A DNA stretch of 64,000 nt from Microbulbifer aggregans (GCF_020524005.1 NZ_JAIVKK010000003.1:434001-498000); one strand, 5' to 3'; positions 1 to 9,410 are shown, numbered from the stretch's first letter. The notes: a model not told the origin generated them from the sequence alone. A program made the numbers and translations.

Positions 1-611
1 TGTGCATGCTCAACCCGATCGGCAAGTCTCGCAACAGCATTATCTTCCTGGTGATGCAGACCAAGGACAGTTTCGTACACGTGAAATCCGGCAAATGGCC
101 GTTCGGCTGGCGGGTAACACAGGAACCCGGCGACTCACCGCTGTCGAATTATTTCCCCATCGCCCACGAGACCGCCCGCCACTATATTGACGCCGCTGGC
201 GGCGGTAACGCCGGCAACGTGGTCACCGAAGTATTGACCGGTGCCCCCAGTACTGCACACCTGATGGGCGGCGTGGCCATCGGCACCTGTGCCGAAGACG
301 GCGTGGTGGACGATACAGGCGCGGTATTCGGCTACCAGAACCTGCGTGTGATCGACGGCTCGCTGATTCCCGGCAATCTGGGGGTCAACCCGTCGCTAAC
401 CATTCTGGCCCTGAGCGAGTACGCCTGGTCCAAAGCACCGGTCTTCAACCGGGAGCGTGCGGAGAAAATAACCCCGGTGCGCTTTTCCAACCCGCTGCCC
501 GGCAGCATCTCCGCACTGACTGGCAGCGGCGACCTGCACGGCATCATCTGTCGTAGCGGGACGGCAGACCGTATTACTGCCAGTGAATCTACTACCAGCG
601 TGACAGGCTGA
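1..611 (+). CDS. GMC-family oxidoreductase, C-terminal part (cut by window start)
   Basis: About 200 C-terminal residues of a flavin-dependent GMC alcohol or sterol oxidoreductase; the FAD-binding N-terminus lies before the window, and the frame is open back to base 3. The visible part has the family C-terminal signature: STAHLMGG (about 250-280), then GVVDDTGAVFGY, NLRVIDGSLIPGN and a conserved Asn-Pro, as in cholesterol-oxidase-like GMC enzymes. In the family the His and Asn in this region act on the substrate hydroxyl. An aldehyde dehydrogenase starts 31 bases downstream on the same strand, so an alcohol to aldehyde to acid route is likely. The last 40 residues are not conserved family sequence. 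The substrate cannot be named. Confidence 0.85.
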   Translation, partial: CMLNPIGKSRNSIIFLVMQTKDSFVHVKSGKWPFGWRVTQEPGDSPLSNYFPIAHETARHYIDAAGGGNAGNVVTEVLTGAPSTAHLMGGVAIGTCAEDGVVDDTGAVFGYQNLRVIDGSLIPGNLGVNPSLTILALSEYAWSKAPVFNRERAEKITPVRFSNPLPGSISALTGSGDLHGIICRSGTADRITASESTTSVTG

Positions 612-642
612 ACCGGAATCATCCGCGCCTAGGGAGAAAGTA

Positions 643-2085
643 ATGAACAAACAATTTGAAGTTCCGCGCGAGCAAGCCTTAGCGCAGATCCAGTATGTAT
701 TCGAGCAGCAACGCCAGGCGTACCTGGCACAGCCTTATCCGAGTTTTGCCCAGCGAATCGAGGACCTGAAGCAACTCGCCAGGCTGCTCACAGATCACCA
801 GGATGCGATCGTGCAGGCGATCAGTGATGATTTCGGCAACCGCTCGCCCACGGAAACCCTGTTCTGCGAATTTTTCGTGGTGCTGGACGGCATCAAGGAC
901 ACCATCAAAAAGCTGCGCAAGTGGATGAAACCGCAGAAGCGCCACACACCGTTCACTCTCTACCCGGGAGCGAGCAGCCGGGTGATTCCCCAGCCACTGG
1001 GCGTGGTGGGCGTAATCGTGCCGTGGAATTTTCCGGCCAACCTGATGTTTGCCCCGCTGACCTGCATTTTTGCGGCCGGCAACCGCGCCATGGTGAAAAT
1101 GTCGGACCGTTCCTCGCGCCTGGCGCATCTGTTAAGCAGTGCCAGCGGTGACTATTTCCCGCCGGAGAAGCTGTCCATTTTTGCCGACAGTCACCAGATA
1201 GGTCCGGACTTTTCCGCATTACCGTTCGACCATCTGCTGTTTACCGGCTCCACCCAGACCGGCCGCGCAGTGATGCGCAATGCTTCCGCCAACCTGACAC
1301 CGGTAACGCTGGAACTGGGTGGCAAGTCGCCCGCCGTGGTAGCTCCCGACTTCCCCATTGATGTCGCTGCCGATCGCATCATTTACTGGAAGCTGGTGAA
1401 TGCCGGCCAGATCTGCACCAATATCGATTACCTGTTTCTGCCGGAAGACAAGGTAGAAAGCTTTGTCGAGCAGTCCCGCAAACTGGTCGCCAGGCGCTAT
1501 CCAGACCTGCAGAGTAGCGATTACACGTCGATCATCGACGACACATCCTATAAACGCCTGTGGCAAACCGTTAGAGATGCGGAAGCCAAGGGTGCCAGGG
1601 TGATCAACCTGGCACCCGGCGGCGAAGGCGATGGCAAGTTGCGCAAGTTCCCCCCGCACCTGATCCTCAATGTCAGCGAAGATATGCTGGTAATGCAGCG
1701 GGAAATTTTCGGCCCGTTATTGCCAATCAAAACCTACCGGCAGGCCAGTGAGGTCACGGACTACATTAACCATCACGACCGCCCGCTCGCGCTCTACCCA
1801 TTTACCAGAGACAAGCAGTTGCAGGCGTTTTATATCGAGCACGTGATGTCCGGTGGTGTCAGCGTCAACAATGCACTGTTGCACGTAGCCCAGCACGATA
1901 TGCCATTCGGTGGCGTCGGCCCCAGTGGTATGGGCCATTATCACGGCTACGAAGGCTTCGTGAATTTCTCGAAGATGCGCCCGGTGTTCTACCAGGGCTT
2001 CTTCGACGGCATGAAACCGCTGATGCCGCCCTACGGTCCAACCACGCAGAAAATCCTCAACTTTATGTTGCGCCTGGTGCGCTAG
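643..2085 (+). CDS. Coniferyl-aldehyde-dehydrogenase-like aldehyde dehydrogenase
   Basis: A 480-residue NAD(P)-dependent aldehyde dehydrogenase. The Rossmann part carries VPWNFPAN near residue 127, the catalytic Glu is in ELGGKSP (Glu224) and the nucleophile is the Cys of GQICTN (Cys258). The C-terminus keeps the EIFGPLLP and PFGGVGPSGMG motifs. Length and the short N-terminus match the CalB/coniferyl aldehyde dehydrogenase branch, which accepts aromatic and long-chain aldehydes. GGGAGAAAG a few bases before the ATG is a good ribosome binding site. It follows the GMC oxidoreductase closely and precedes an AraC regulator, a set seen in alcohol-catabolic clusters. The real aldehyde substrate is unknown. 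Confidence 0.9.
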   Translation: MNKQFEVPREQALAQIQYVFEQQRQAYLAQPYPSFAQRIEDLKQLARLLTDHQDAIVQAISDDFGNRSPTETLFCEFFVVLDGIKDTIKKLRKWMKPQKRHTPFTLYPGASSRVIPQPLGVVGVIVPWNFPANLMFAPLTCIFAAGNRAMVKMSDRSSRLAHLLSSASGDYFPPEKLSIFADSHQIGPDFSALPFDHLLFTGSTQTGRAVMRNASANLTPVTLELGGKSPAVVAPDFPIDVAADRIIYWKLVNAGQICTNIDYLFLPEDKVESFVEQSRKLVARRYPDLQSSDYTSIIDDTSYKRLWQTVRDAEAKGARVINLAPGGEGDGKLRKFPPHLILNVSEDMLVMQREIFGPLLPIKTYRQASEVTDYINHHDRPLALYPFTRDKQLQAFYIEHVMSGGVSVNNALLHVAQHDMPFGGVGPSGMGHYHGYEGFVNFSKMRPVFYQGFFDGMKPLMPPYGPTTQKILNFMLRLVR

Positions 2086-2194
2086 GGTTCGCAGTAGGCC
2101 CCGAGCGAGTCGTGACTGATGAGACTTGACTCTTTTCGCCACTGCGCGCATTTTGCTTCGATATGGAAAGTGGCAGGAAGAGGTTTCGCCGCAG

Positions 2195-3196
2195 ATGACC
2201 ACGCATTCAGTCCGACTCGCCTCCTTCGATGGCATTCGCGAAGCCGCACTGGAACTCGGTGTCGATCCCGAACCGATTTTCCACCGCAACGGCCTACCCC
2301 CGCTGGGCGACTACAATCCCGACGCCCGCTTTCCCTATATCGCGCTGATCAACACGCTGAATACACTGGCAGACGCCACGGATGCGCCACACTTCGGCCT
2401 GCTGGTGGCCCGCCGGCAACCGCTGACGACCATGGGTCTGCTCGGTGCCGTGGCCGCTGAAGCCCCCACCGTCGGTCAGGCCATTACCGATATCGGCGAC
2501 CACCTAAAAGTACATATCAATGGCGCACGTTCAATCTGCGAAGTGGAAAAGGATATCGCCACCTGGCGCGTCGCGGTGGATCTTGAAGGCGCACCGGACC
2601 TGAAACAGAAACACCTTCTATCCGTCGGTATTGCCTTTAACATCCTGAGACAACTACTGGGTTCGAGCTGGCTTCCATCCCGGGTCCAGTTCGATCATGC
2701 ACAACCAGAAGATGTGCGCCCCTACAAACAGTTCTTCCGCTGTCCGGTGCTTTTCGGACAGGAGTTCTCCGGCCTGTGTTTTCACAGTGAGGTTTTACAA
2801 AGGGCCAACACGGAAAAGAAAGGCGCCGACTACGGACAACTGAAATCGGCCCTCGAATCCAGCGAGCAGTCACTAGGCGGCGATTTCGAGGATTTATTTC
2901 TCAGCACCACCCGAGAATTGATCGAAAAGGGAAACCTTTCACTCGAGAGCGTGGCAGCAGCACTGGATATGTCCCCGCGTACCTTACACCGCAGGCTGCG
3001 CGAGGAGCTCGACACCAACTTCCGCGAGGCTTCAGACAAAATTCGCATCCAACTGGGGATGAAATACATCCGTAACACCACACTCCCCCTGAGCGATATC
3101 GCGGATATTCTCGGATACTCGGAACTGGCCGCTTTTTCCCGGGCGTTCAAACGCAAAGTTGGCTGTTCACCCAGACAGTGGCGCGCGGTGGCCTGA
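2195..3196 (+). CDS. AraC-family regulator with arabinose-binding-like N-terminal domain
   Basis: A 333-residue transcription factor. The N-terminal 200 residues fit the Arabinose_bd domain found in regulators of alkane, alcohol and virulence genes. The C-terminal 100 residues hold the AraC double helix-turn-helix, with SLESVAAALDMSPRTLHRRL as the first motif and PLSDIADILGYSELAAFSRAFKR as the second. I chose the ATG at 2195 because GGAAGAGG lies just upstream and the protein then starts in conserved sequence; an in-frame ATG at 2126 would add 23 unconserved residues. It sits 109 bases after the aldehyde dehydrogenase and probably controls that operon. Confidence 0.88.
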   Translation: MTTHSVRLASFDGIREAALELGVDPEPIFHRNGLPPLGDYNPDARFPYIALINTLNTLADATDAPHFGLLVARRQPLTTMGLLGAVAAEAPTVGQAITDIGDHLKVHINGARSICEVEKDIATWRVAVDLEGAPDLKQKHLLSVGIAFNILRQLLGSSWLPSRVQFDHAQPEDVRPYKQFFRCPVLFGQEFSGLCFHSEVLQRANTEKKGADYGQLKSALESSEQSLGGDFEDLFLSTTRELIEKGNLSLESVAAALDMSPRTLHRRLREELDTNFREASDKIRIQLGMKYIRNTTLPLSDIADILGYSELAAFSRAFKRKVGCSPRQWRAVA

Positions 3197-3514
3197 TTTC
3201 AACTCTGCTTGTTTACATAACTCTCTTTTAGTATCTCCAGCTTCACACCAGCAGCACTCGGGGCGGAATGCCAATTGTTTATTCAAGGCGCAAACATGCG
3301 CGCTTGCAATTGCCCATCCGGTTACCGCGCACTGCATTCAAGGCTCCTTATTTCCCCAGCAAAATCCCACCCCCATGCTACTTTTACTGATGCTTTCGCA
3401 AGTTCTTCGGCAGTTTATAAATCCATAATTGCCGCGCCACGAAAAAGCTTTTCCGCCAATTGATACAGCCTTGGAACCTGGCCCTGTACCAACTGGTGTT
3501 AAACGGAGTTAACA
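3197..3514. other. Intergenic region without a supportable gene
   Basis: This 318-base gap separates the AraC regulator from the OmpW-like gene. Short open frames here have no recognisable sequence. The right end holds an ACGGAG ribosome binding site before the ATG at 3515, and the region presumably carries that gene's promoter. I see no convincing terminator hairpin. Confidence 0.5.
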
Positions 3515-4258
3515 ATGAAAAAGCTCAAGCTGGCTGCCGCTGTAGCACTGCTGTCACCGGCACTGGCAACAGCCCAGATACCGGTTTCCGATATTGATCT
3601 GACGCGGTTTTATGTACGCCTGGGAGCCAGTTTCGTCTATCCAGACGACGACATCACACCGCTGAAATATTACCTGCTGCAGGATTGGGAGCTTTATCGT
3701 ACCGGATGGGATATCGATGAAAACGTGACCTGGAATGTTTCCGGCGTCTGGCGCCCGCTTCCCTACCTCGGCGTGGAGGCGCTGTATATCGGCAGTCCGG
3801 ATCACTCACTGACCATCACCAATTTTCGCGCCCAGCCCGGGCGGGACAATATCGAGTTTGGTTTTTTCACCACTTCATCCGCCAATCTTTTCGTCAACTG
3901 GTACCTGATGGATGAGACCTGCCTCGGACAGCCGTATATCGGTATCGGCGTCAACTACACCGACTTTTACGACGACGAACTCAAACCGGAAATGCAGCGT
4001 TACCTGATCGACAGCGGTTTGGCCACCGGGCTTTCCAAGTTCGGCATGGGACACTCCTGGGGCGCCAGTGCACAGCTTGGTCTGGACTGGCGCCTTGGCC
4101 ACGGGCGCGCCTGGCTGATCAATGCGGCGGTGATCTATACCGACGCGGATACCGACGGCGTGGTTACCTTCCCGGTTTCACCCGGTTATGAGCGCCTGTA
4201 TTCCGATTTTGAGTACAACCCCTGGACACTGAACCTCGGCGTAACCTACGAGTTCTAG
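3515..4258 (+). CDS. OmpW-family outer membrane protein
   Basis: A 247-residue outer membrane beta-barrel. A signal peptide of about 20 residues ends at ATA-Q. The mature part alternates hydrophobic and polar residues, contains the OmpW-type strand around GVEALYIG, and ends in GVTYEF with the C-terminal Phe needed for barrel assembly. OmpW proteins form eight-stranded barrels carrying small hydrophobic molecules across the outer membrane. It is slightly longer than the usual 210-220 residues. Its location after an alcohol/aldehyde oxidation cluster fits uptake of a hydrophobic substrate, but that is inference. Confidence 0.82.
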   Translation: MKKLKLAAAVALLSPALATAQIPVSDIDLTRFYVRLGASFVYPDDDITPLKYYLLQDWELYRTGWDIDENVTWNVSGVWRPLPYLGVEALYIGSPDHSLTITNFRAQPGRDNIEFGFFTTSSANLFVNWYLMDETCLGQPYIGIGVNYTDFYDDELKPEMQRYLIDSGLATGLSKFGMGHSWGASAQLGLDWRLGHGRAWLINAAVIYTDADTDGVVTFPVSPGYERLYSDFEYNPWTLNLGVTYEF

Positions 4259-4310
4259 TCTTCAGGCCGGTTCCGGATAACAATCTATAACGACTCCCCC
4301 GGGGGCATTT

Positions 4311-6674
4311 GTGATTCAAACAGCGCGGAATTTGTTGCTCACCGTCCGGCTTTTCAACAAGCATTTGTTACCTTCCATCGGCCTGGTGCTGGCCACAGCC
4401 CTCTCGCCTTCCCCGGCAATTGCGGAATGCTCGCCCTCAAATACCGGCACCGCCGGCGACGACAGCATTCTGTGTGACGAAGACAACGACGCCGGGGGTG
4501 CCGATGTAAACAGCCTCGCGGGGGACGACACCCTGGATTTGAATGGCGGGACAATAGGTACCGTCGACGCCGGAGCCGGCAATGACACCGTCAACATCAA
4601 CGGAGCTCAAGTCGAAACGAACCTGCTGACCGGCGACGGCGACGATACCGTGGTCATGGATGTGCGCGAGTCGGAAGTGGGCTCTTTTTTCGGCGGCGGT
4701 CTCGACACCGGTACCGGCAACGATCACGTGCATATCTATGACGGGCTCGCCTTCGAAGTGCTCACCGGCGAAGGCGATGACGAGGTGATTCTCGAAGGCG
4801 GATTCATTTTCAACTTTCTCGATACCGGTGCCGGTGACGACTATGTCTACTGGGATGAAGGCATCCTTAGCGAATTTCGCGGCAATGCCGGATCCGACTA
4901 CCTGGAAATCGATGCCTTCGCCTATGAAGGCGATGTGGTCCTCGATGGCGGCGATGACCTGACCGCAGACGACGGCGATGTCGATACGCTGCGCTTCAAA
5001 CTGGACCACGAAATCGACGGCCGCCTGCTGCGCAACTGGGAACGCATCATCATCAACGGCAGCACCAAACTCGACCTGCTCGGCACCCTCGCCGTTGGTG
5101 GCGGGCAGGACAGCAACGGCCAGCAACTGGGGCTGGATATCCGGTTTGGCGGGATCGTCCAATTTCTGCCGCGGGCCTATGAAATTCAGGGCGATGTACT
5201 GAATGCCGGAACACTTCTCTTGCATGACAACCGTATAAGCCAGTTGAGTATCACCCCGCACAATGACGGCCGCTTTGGTAACTATATTGGCCGCAACGGA
5301 CGCCTGCGGATCGATACCCGCCTGGCCGGCGACAACGCCGCTACAGATCGGCTCAATATTCTCGGTAATGCCAGCGGTACAACATTCGTGCGCGTTTACA
5401 ACATGGGCGGTAACGGCGCCCTGACCACCGGCGACGGCATCAAGGTGATCGACATACAGGGCGACTCCCCCAGCGATGCCTTTGTGCTCGACGGCGACTA
5501 CTGGGGCGCTGACCGCCAGGATGTGACGATCGGCGGCGCCTACGGATACACCCTGCACCACAACGCACTGAGCGACCCCGACGACGGCAACTGGTATTTG
5601 CGCTCAACCCTGCTCGATCCTTTTGATGGCAGCGGCAACCTGATCCCCCGCTGGCAACCGGCTGCGGTAATGTACGAAACCTACGCGCAGGTGCTGCGCA
5701 ATATGAATCGCCCGAACACCCTGCGCCAGCGGGTGGGCAACCGCTTCTGGGCGGGTACCAGTTACCTCGATCGCGGTGTTTGCTGCCTCACCGAAGCCAC
5801 GGAAAAAACCATCGATGGCGGCGGCCTGTGGATGCGTATAGCGGGGGAGTATTACGACTTCGCGCCGGAGTTTTCCTATGGACGCGCCCAGTGGCAGCAG
5901 GACTACGGGCAGGCTCAGGTGGGTGTGGATTTCTCGGTTGATCCCTCCGTCTATGGAGGGCGCCTGGTCCTCGGGCTGTTCGGGCAGTATGCGTATGCGG
6001 ATACCGAGCTGGACGCATTCTTCAGCCACGGCCAGTTTGATACTGAAAACTTTGGTGTTGGCGGTACCGCAACCTGGTACGGGCACCAGGGTACTTATGT
6101 AGACCTGCAAGCCCAGGTCAACTGGTTCGACACCGACCTGCGGTCTTACGAGCTCTACTACCTGGCCAGAGGCAATGATGCGGTGGGCGTATCCCTGTCC
6201 GCCGAAGTCGGGCACACCATCAAGCTGTGTGACTACTTCGCCCTGACCCCGCAAGTGCAGGTGACCTATAACGCGGAAGAGGCGGACGATATCTACGACG
6301 CCTACGGTGCTTATATGAAGGACACCGAAAACCACGGCGGCGCGGCGCGCTTTGGGGTGGCCTTCGAGCAGCGGGTAAGTGGGCGCAAATCCCCCGCCAA
6401 TATGTACGGTCGATTGCTGCTCGAACGGATCAACCTCTACGCCATTGCCAACGCATTTTATTACTACGATGCAGAAACCCGGGTGAACGTATCCGGTACC
6501 TACCTGTACCAGGCCCGCGACGATTGGTGGGGGCAGATTGGCGTTGGCGCCACCTACGATGAATGCGGCGATCACTGCTCCTTCTATACCGAAGTGGATT
6601 ACAGCACCAGCTTCGACAACCCGGGCGACAGCTACGGCGCAAGTGTGCGCTTTGGCTTTCGCTTCAAGTGGTGA
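4311..6674 (+). CDS. Autotransporter with acidic Gly-Asp-repeat passenger
   Basis: A 787-residue type V secretion protein starting at GTG, with a long signal peptide ending near SPAIA. Residues about 45-230 contain repeats such as AGAGNDTVNING, TGDGDDTVVMD, TGTGNDHVHI and TGAGDDYVYW, resembling RTX calcium-binding turns and probably forming a beta-roll. A beta-helical stretch follows, and from about residue 480 an autotransporter barrel ends at GFRFKW. Cysteine pairs (RGVCCLTE, ATYDECGDHCSF) are unusual in a barrel. It lies 52 bases after the OmpW-like gene. Whether the passenger is cleaved or stays displayed cannot be told. Confidence 0.8.
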   Translation: MIQTARNLLLTVRLFNKHLLPSIGLVLATALSPSPAIAECSPSNTGTAGDDSILCDEDNDAGGADVNSLAGDDTLDLNGGTIGTVDAGAGNDTVNINGAQVETNLLTGDGDDTVVMDVRESEVGSFFGGGLDTGTGNDHVHIYDGLAFEVLTGEGDDEVILEGGFIFNFLDTGAGDDYVYWDEGILSEFRGNAGSDYLEIDAFAYEGDVVLDGGDDLTADDGDVDTLRFKLDHEIDGRLLRNWERIIINGSTKLDLLGTLAVGGGQDSNGQQLGLDIRFGGIVQFLPRAYEIQGDVLNAGTLLLHDNRISQLSITPHNDGRFGNYIGRNGRLRIDTRLAGDNAATDRLNILGNASGTTFVRVYNMGGNGALTTGDGIKVIDIQGDSPSDAFVLDGDYWGADRQDVTIGGAYGYTLHHNALSDPDDGNWYLRSTLLDPFDGSGNLIPRWQPAAVMYETYAQVLRNMNRPNTLRQRVGNRFWAGTSYLDRGVCCLTEATEKTIDGGGLWMRIAGEYYDFAPEFSYGRAQWQQDYGQAQVGVDFSVDPSVYGGRLVLGLFGQYAYADTELDAFFSHGQFDTENFGVGGTATWYGHQGTYVDLQAQVNWFDTDLRSYELYYLARGNDAVGVSLSAEVGHTIKLCDYFALTPQVQVTYNAEEADDIYDAYGAYMKDTENHGGAARFGVAFEQRVSGRKSPANMYGRLLLERINLYAIANAFYYYDAETRVNVSGTYLYQARDDWWGQIGVGATYDECGDHCSFYTEVDYSTSFDNPGDSYGASVRFGFRFKW

Positions 6675-6717
6675 TACCGGCGCTGCCCTCGCCACAGGTT
6701 TTCCCTATACTCGCGTC

Positions 6718-7620
6718 ATGTCTCCGCCTGCCGAAATACCGCTGACCATCGCCGAGCCCGATCATTGGGCCAACCTGCTGTGGGCAGTCAGCAGCACCGA
6801 CATTTGCACGCCCTCCACACTTCCGTGGCTGCCTGCGCCACGACGACAACGCCTCCGTGAGTACTTTTCCACAGCAGACGTTCGCGATGCACGGTCAGAA
6901 TCATTGACGCAACTGCTGGAGAGCACCAGCAGCCGGCGCCTGGGGGTCTATTTTGAAAACCTGTGGGCCTTCGCGTTTGAACATCACCCGGATTACCGAC
7001 TGATCGCACGCAACTTTCCCATTCGCGAGGGCGGACGGACGCTGGGCGAGCTGGATTTCCTGGTCCAGCACCTGCCCGATGCTCGCTGCGAACACTGGGA
7101 GGTTGCGGTGAAGTTCTACCTGCAAGCCGGTGACTATTGGGTAGGCCCGGGCCTTAAAGACAGGCTGGATATCAAGCTCGCACGCATGCGCACACACCAA
7201 CTGCCCGTGCTTCATGCCGCCGCTACCAGCGCGGCATTAACCACACTGGGATTGCCAAACCACCAGGACAGTATCCGCCAGTGGGCGCTGGTGCCCGGGC
7301 GCCTGTTTCGCCCACTTGGGGAGATCGCCCCAGCCACTGATCCGGGTTACTGGTGGTGTACGCTGGAGCAGTTTATCCACAACGTCCGACATCTCTCCTC
7401 CGGCCATTGGTTCCAACTGCCCAAGCACAGCTGGCTCGCACCCCTAACGACAGGTCGGCCCAATACTGAACGCGAGCAACGGTTTGTCGATGAACAGCTG
7501 CTTGCCCGCGGGCCGGTCTGTGTCGCCGGCACCCGCAACGGCCGCGAATACACCCGCGGGTTTATCGTGCCGGATGACTGGCTCGAACAAGCATTCAAGC
7601 GATTACCAACCACCCGGTAA
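6718..7620 (+). CDS. DUF1853-family protein
   Basis: A 300-residue soluble protein of the DUF1853 family, whose role is unknown. The core (about residues 80-140) reads YFENLWAFAFEHH, then GELDFLV, then HWEVAVKFYL. This spacing of Glu, Asp and Glu-x-x-x-Lys resembles the PD-(D/E)XK nuclease fold, so a metal-dependent nucleic-acid enzyme is possible. I chose the ATG at 6718, after the autotransporter stop, because the earlier in-frame ATG at 6538 lies inside the autotransporter gene and encodes unconserved sequence. No signal peptide or membrane segment is visible. Confidence 0.75.
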   Translation: MSPPAEIPLTIAEPDHWANLLWAVSSTDICTPSTLPWLPAPRRQRLREYFSTADVRDARSESLTQLLESTSSRRLGVYFENLWAFAFEHHPDYRLIARNFPIREGGRTLGELDFLVQHLPDARCEHWEVAVKFYLQAGDYWVGPGLKDRLDIKLARMRTHQLPVLHAAATSAALTTLGLPNHQDSIRQWALVPGRLFRPLGEIAPATDPGYWWCTLEQFIHNVRHLSSGHWFQLPKHSWLAPLTTGRPNTEREQRFVDEQLLARGPVCVAGTRNGREYTRGFIVPDDWLEQAFKRLPTTR

Positions 7621-7747
7621 CGATCAAAAAACGCACAAACCATCGACACATTACTGTCTTAGCGCCAATACCTGACGCCCAAATCAACCTCCAACATAAA
7701 TTTAAGAAAAAAGTACCAGTAACTGGGCTAACCTTATTGCTCTACCA

Positions 7748-7766
7748 AATACGAATCATTACTATC
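7748..7766. promoter_or_regulatory. Candidate Fur box upstream of exbB
   Basis: Read as three hexamers with a 1-base spacer (6-6-1-6), this stretch matches the Fur consensus at 12 of 18 positions, best in the right half (ACTATC). It lies 43 bases before the GTG of exbB in an AT-rich leader and precedes an iron-uptake operon, so iron repression is expected. The match is moderate. Confidence 0.4.
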
Positions 7767-7808
7767 CGCATCCAAATTAACATCTCTTAACAATAAGGAA
7801 GCCGACCC

Positions 7809-8507
7809 GTGGAGAACGCAATCGCGCTATTTATTCAGGGTGGTGTAGTGATCTGGTTGCTGTGCGCGTTTTCCATTGCCGCAACAACCCTGTTTCTGCA
7901 AAAGCTGTGGCAGTTCTGGCAGCTGCGTACCCTGCCCGGCGCCACTCCTGAGCGCGTGCTTCAACACCTGGAAAACGGTGAGCGCAGCCAGGCGCTGATA
8001 CTCTCCAAGGGACAACGCAACCCCCGCGCGCGCCTGATCGCACAGACGCTCGGGCTGTTTGAACGCCAAACCCTGTCCGCCGACAAGGTCCGTACCGAAA
8101 GCCTGCGCCTGGCCCGCGTCGAGATCAGCAAGCTCAACAGTTTCCTGCGTCCACTGGAAGTAATCGCCACCCTGGCGCCGCTGCTCGGCCTCCTCGGTAC
8201 CGTCATGGGCATGATCGAAGCGTTTAAAGCAATGGAGGCCGCCGGCACCCAGGTGAATCCTGCGGTATTGTCCGGCGGTATCTGGCAGGCGCTGCTCACC
8301 ACGGCCCTGGGCCTTGCCGTCGCTATTCCAGTATCCCTCGCGCATAGCTGGCTCGAGCGCAAAGTGGAAGTACAGGCAGGTGACATCCAGAACGATCTCG
8401 ACCGCGTGTTTACCTGGTTCGCGGAAAAAGACAGCCGCAAGACGGCCGCTAAAGAGCCTGTAAAAGCGGGCGAAGCCAAATCAAAACCCAGCCAGCAGCC
8501 GGCCTGA
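7809..8507 (+). CDS. exbB: ExbB-like MotA/TolQ/ExbB proton channel
   Basis: A 232-residue inner membrane protein, the pentameric channel part of the TonB energising complex. It has an N-terminal membrane segment (about residues 10-32), a cytoplasmic domain, and two further segments around PLEVIATLAPLLGLLGTVMGMIEAF and ALLTTALGLAVAIPVSLAHSWLERK, which hold the family's conserved Thr and Gly-rich packing. The start is GTG, supported by AAGGAAG 11 bases upstream. The C-terminal tail is Lys-rich and low complexity. It is first in an operon with two exbD genes, tonB and a siderophore receptor. Confidence 0.92.
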   Translation: MENAIALFIQGGVVIWLLCAFSIAATTLFLQKLWQFWQLRTLPGATPERVLQHLENGERSQALILSKGQRNPRARLIAQTLGLFERQTLSADKVRTESLRLARVEISKLNSFLRPLEVIATLAPLLGLLGTVMGMIEAFKAMEAAGTQVNPAVLSGGIWQALLTTALGLAVAIPVSLAHSWLERKVEVQAGDIQNDLDRVFTWFAEKDSRKTAAKEPVKAGEAKSKPSQQPA

Positions 8508-8532
8508 TTCCAGATAAATAAAGCGAATAGAA

Positions 8533-8997
8533 ATGGAATCCACCTGCTCACAACAAGCCGCGGACACACCTCTGCTGTTTCAGTCCCGCCGCCGCGGCAT
8601 CAGCCTGACACCGCTGATTGATGTGGTGTTTATCCTGCTGATGTTTTTCATGCTGACGTCCAGCTTCAGCCAGTGGCGGGCGGTGGATTTCTTTTCGCCA
8701 ACGGAAGCAAGCGCGACGGCAGAAAAGCCTGCGGCACCATATGTACTGATCCTGCATGCCGACCAACGCTTGCGGCTGGCCAATGGTGATCTGGATATCG
8801 CTCATTACCGGGACTTTTCCCCGGCGATGTTGCAACACTTTGAACAAGACGCTGCCGTATTGCTGGCTCCCGAGGCCACGGTACGGGTTCAGGATATCGT
8901 CAGTGCACTGGAAGCCCTGCAACAGGCCGGCCTGAGCCGGGCAACATTGGGCAAGAGCCTGCCGGAAAACCTGGCCAAACAGGTGGGCGAACAATAA
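8533..8997 (+). CDS. exbD: ExbD-like biopolymer transport protein, first copy
   Basis: A 154-residue inner membrane protein with one N-terminal membrane helix. The signature ISLTPLIDVVFILLMFFML (about residues 25-43) contains the essential membrane Asp of ExbD/TolR. The periplasmic domain follows. The stop codon overlaps the ATG of the next exbD gene by one base (TAATG), implying translational coupling. Two different ExbD proteins next to one ExbB may form a heterodimer in the channel pore, as reported for some two-ExbD systems. Confidence 0.9.
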   Translation: MESTCSQQAADTPLLFQSRRRGISLTPLIDVVFILLMFFMLTSSFSQWRAVDFFSPTEASATAEKPAAPYVLILHADQRLRLANGDLDIAHYRDFSPAMLQHFEQDAAVLLAPEATVRVQDIVSALEALQQAGLSRATLGKSLPENLAKQVGEQ

Positions 8998-9410
8998 TGC
9001 AGCTGCACACAGCACGCCCGCGCAAGAGCGCCGACGACAGCATGATCCCGCTGATCAACATCGTCTTCCTGCTGCTTATTTTCTTCATGATTGCGGGAAA
9101 GATCAGTAACGACCAGCAGGACGCGATCACACCGCCGGTTTCACAAAGTCAGGAACCGGTGAACACGCCACCTGCGGTGTTGAAAATCAATGCGGAAAAC
9201 CAGCTCACGTTTGATGGTAAGGCGGTAACCCTGGAGACACTGGCAACCAGCCTGCCGGAAGTGCGCACGCAGATTTACGTCAAGGCCGACCGGAACTTAC
9301 AGGCCAAGGATCTGGATGCCGTGTTCAACCTGCTGCGGGAAGCCGGTGTGGAGCAGATCACCTTGTACAGCGAGCGCGCTGAAGTTCAGTCCGGCGGCGG
9401 CAGCTTATGA
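8997..9410 (+). CDS. exbD: ExbD-like biopolymer transport protein, second copy
   Basis: A 137-residue ExbD paralogue. The membrane helix reads SMIPLINIVFLLLIFFMIAG: the position of the proton-carrying Asp in the first copy (PLIDVVF) is Asn here (PLINIVF). If this alignment is right, only the first ExbD has the canonical protonatable residue. The periplasmic domain is otherwise typical (VYVKADRN-like strand at IYVKADRNLQAKD). The gene overlaps its neighbours on both sides, TAATG before and ATGA after, so all three are translated together. Confidence 0.88.
   Translation: MQLHTARPRKSADDSMIPLINIVFLLLIFFMIAGKISNDQQDAITPPVSQSQEPVNTPPAVLKINAENQLTFDGKAVTLETLATSLPEVRTQIYVKADRNLQAKDLDAVFNLLREAGVEQITLYSERAEVQSGGGSL

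Noticed and set aside
6538..6717. Longer N-terminus for the DUF1853 protein starting at 6538.
   Set aside because: It would overlap the autotransporter gene by about 137 bases and adds low-complexity Ala/Thr sequence not typical of the family.
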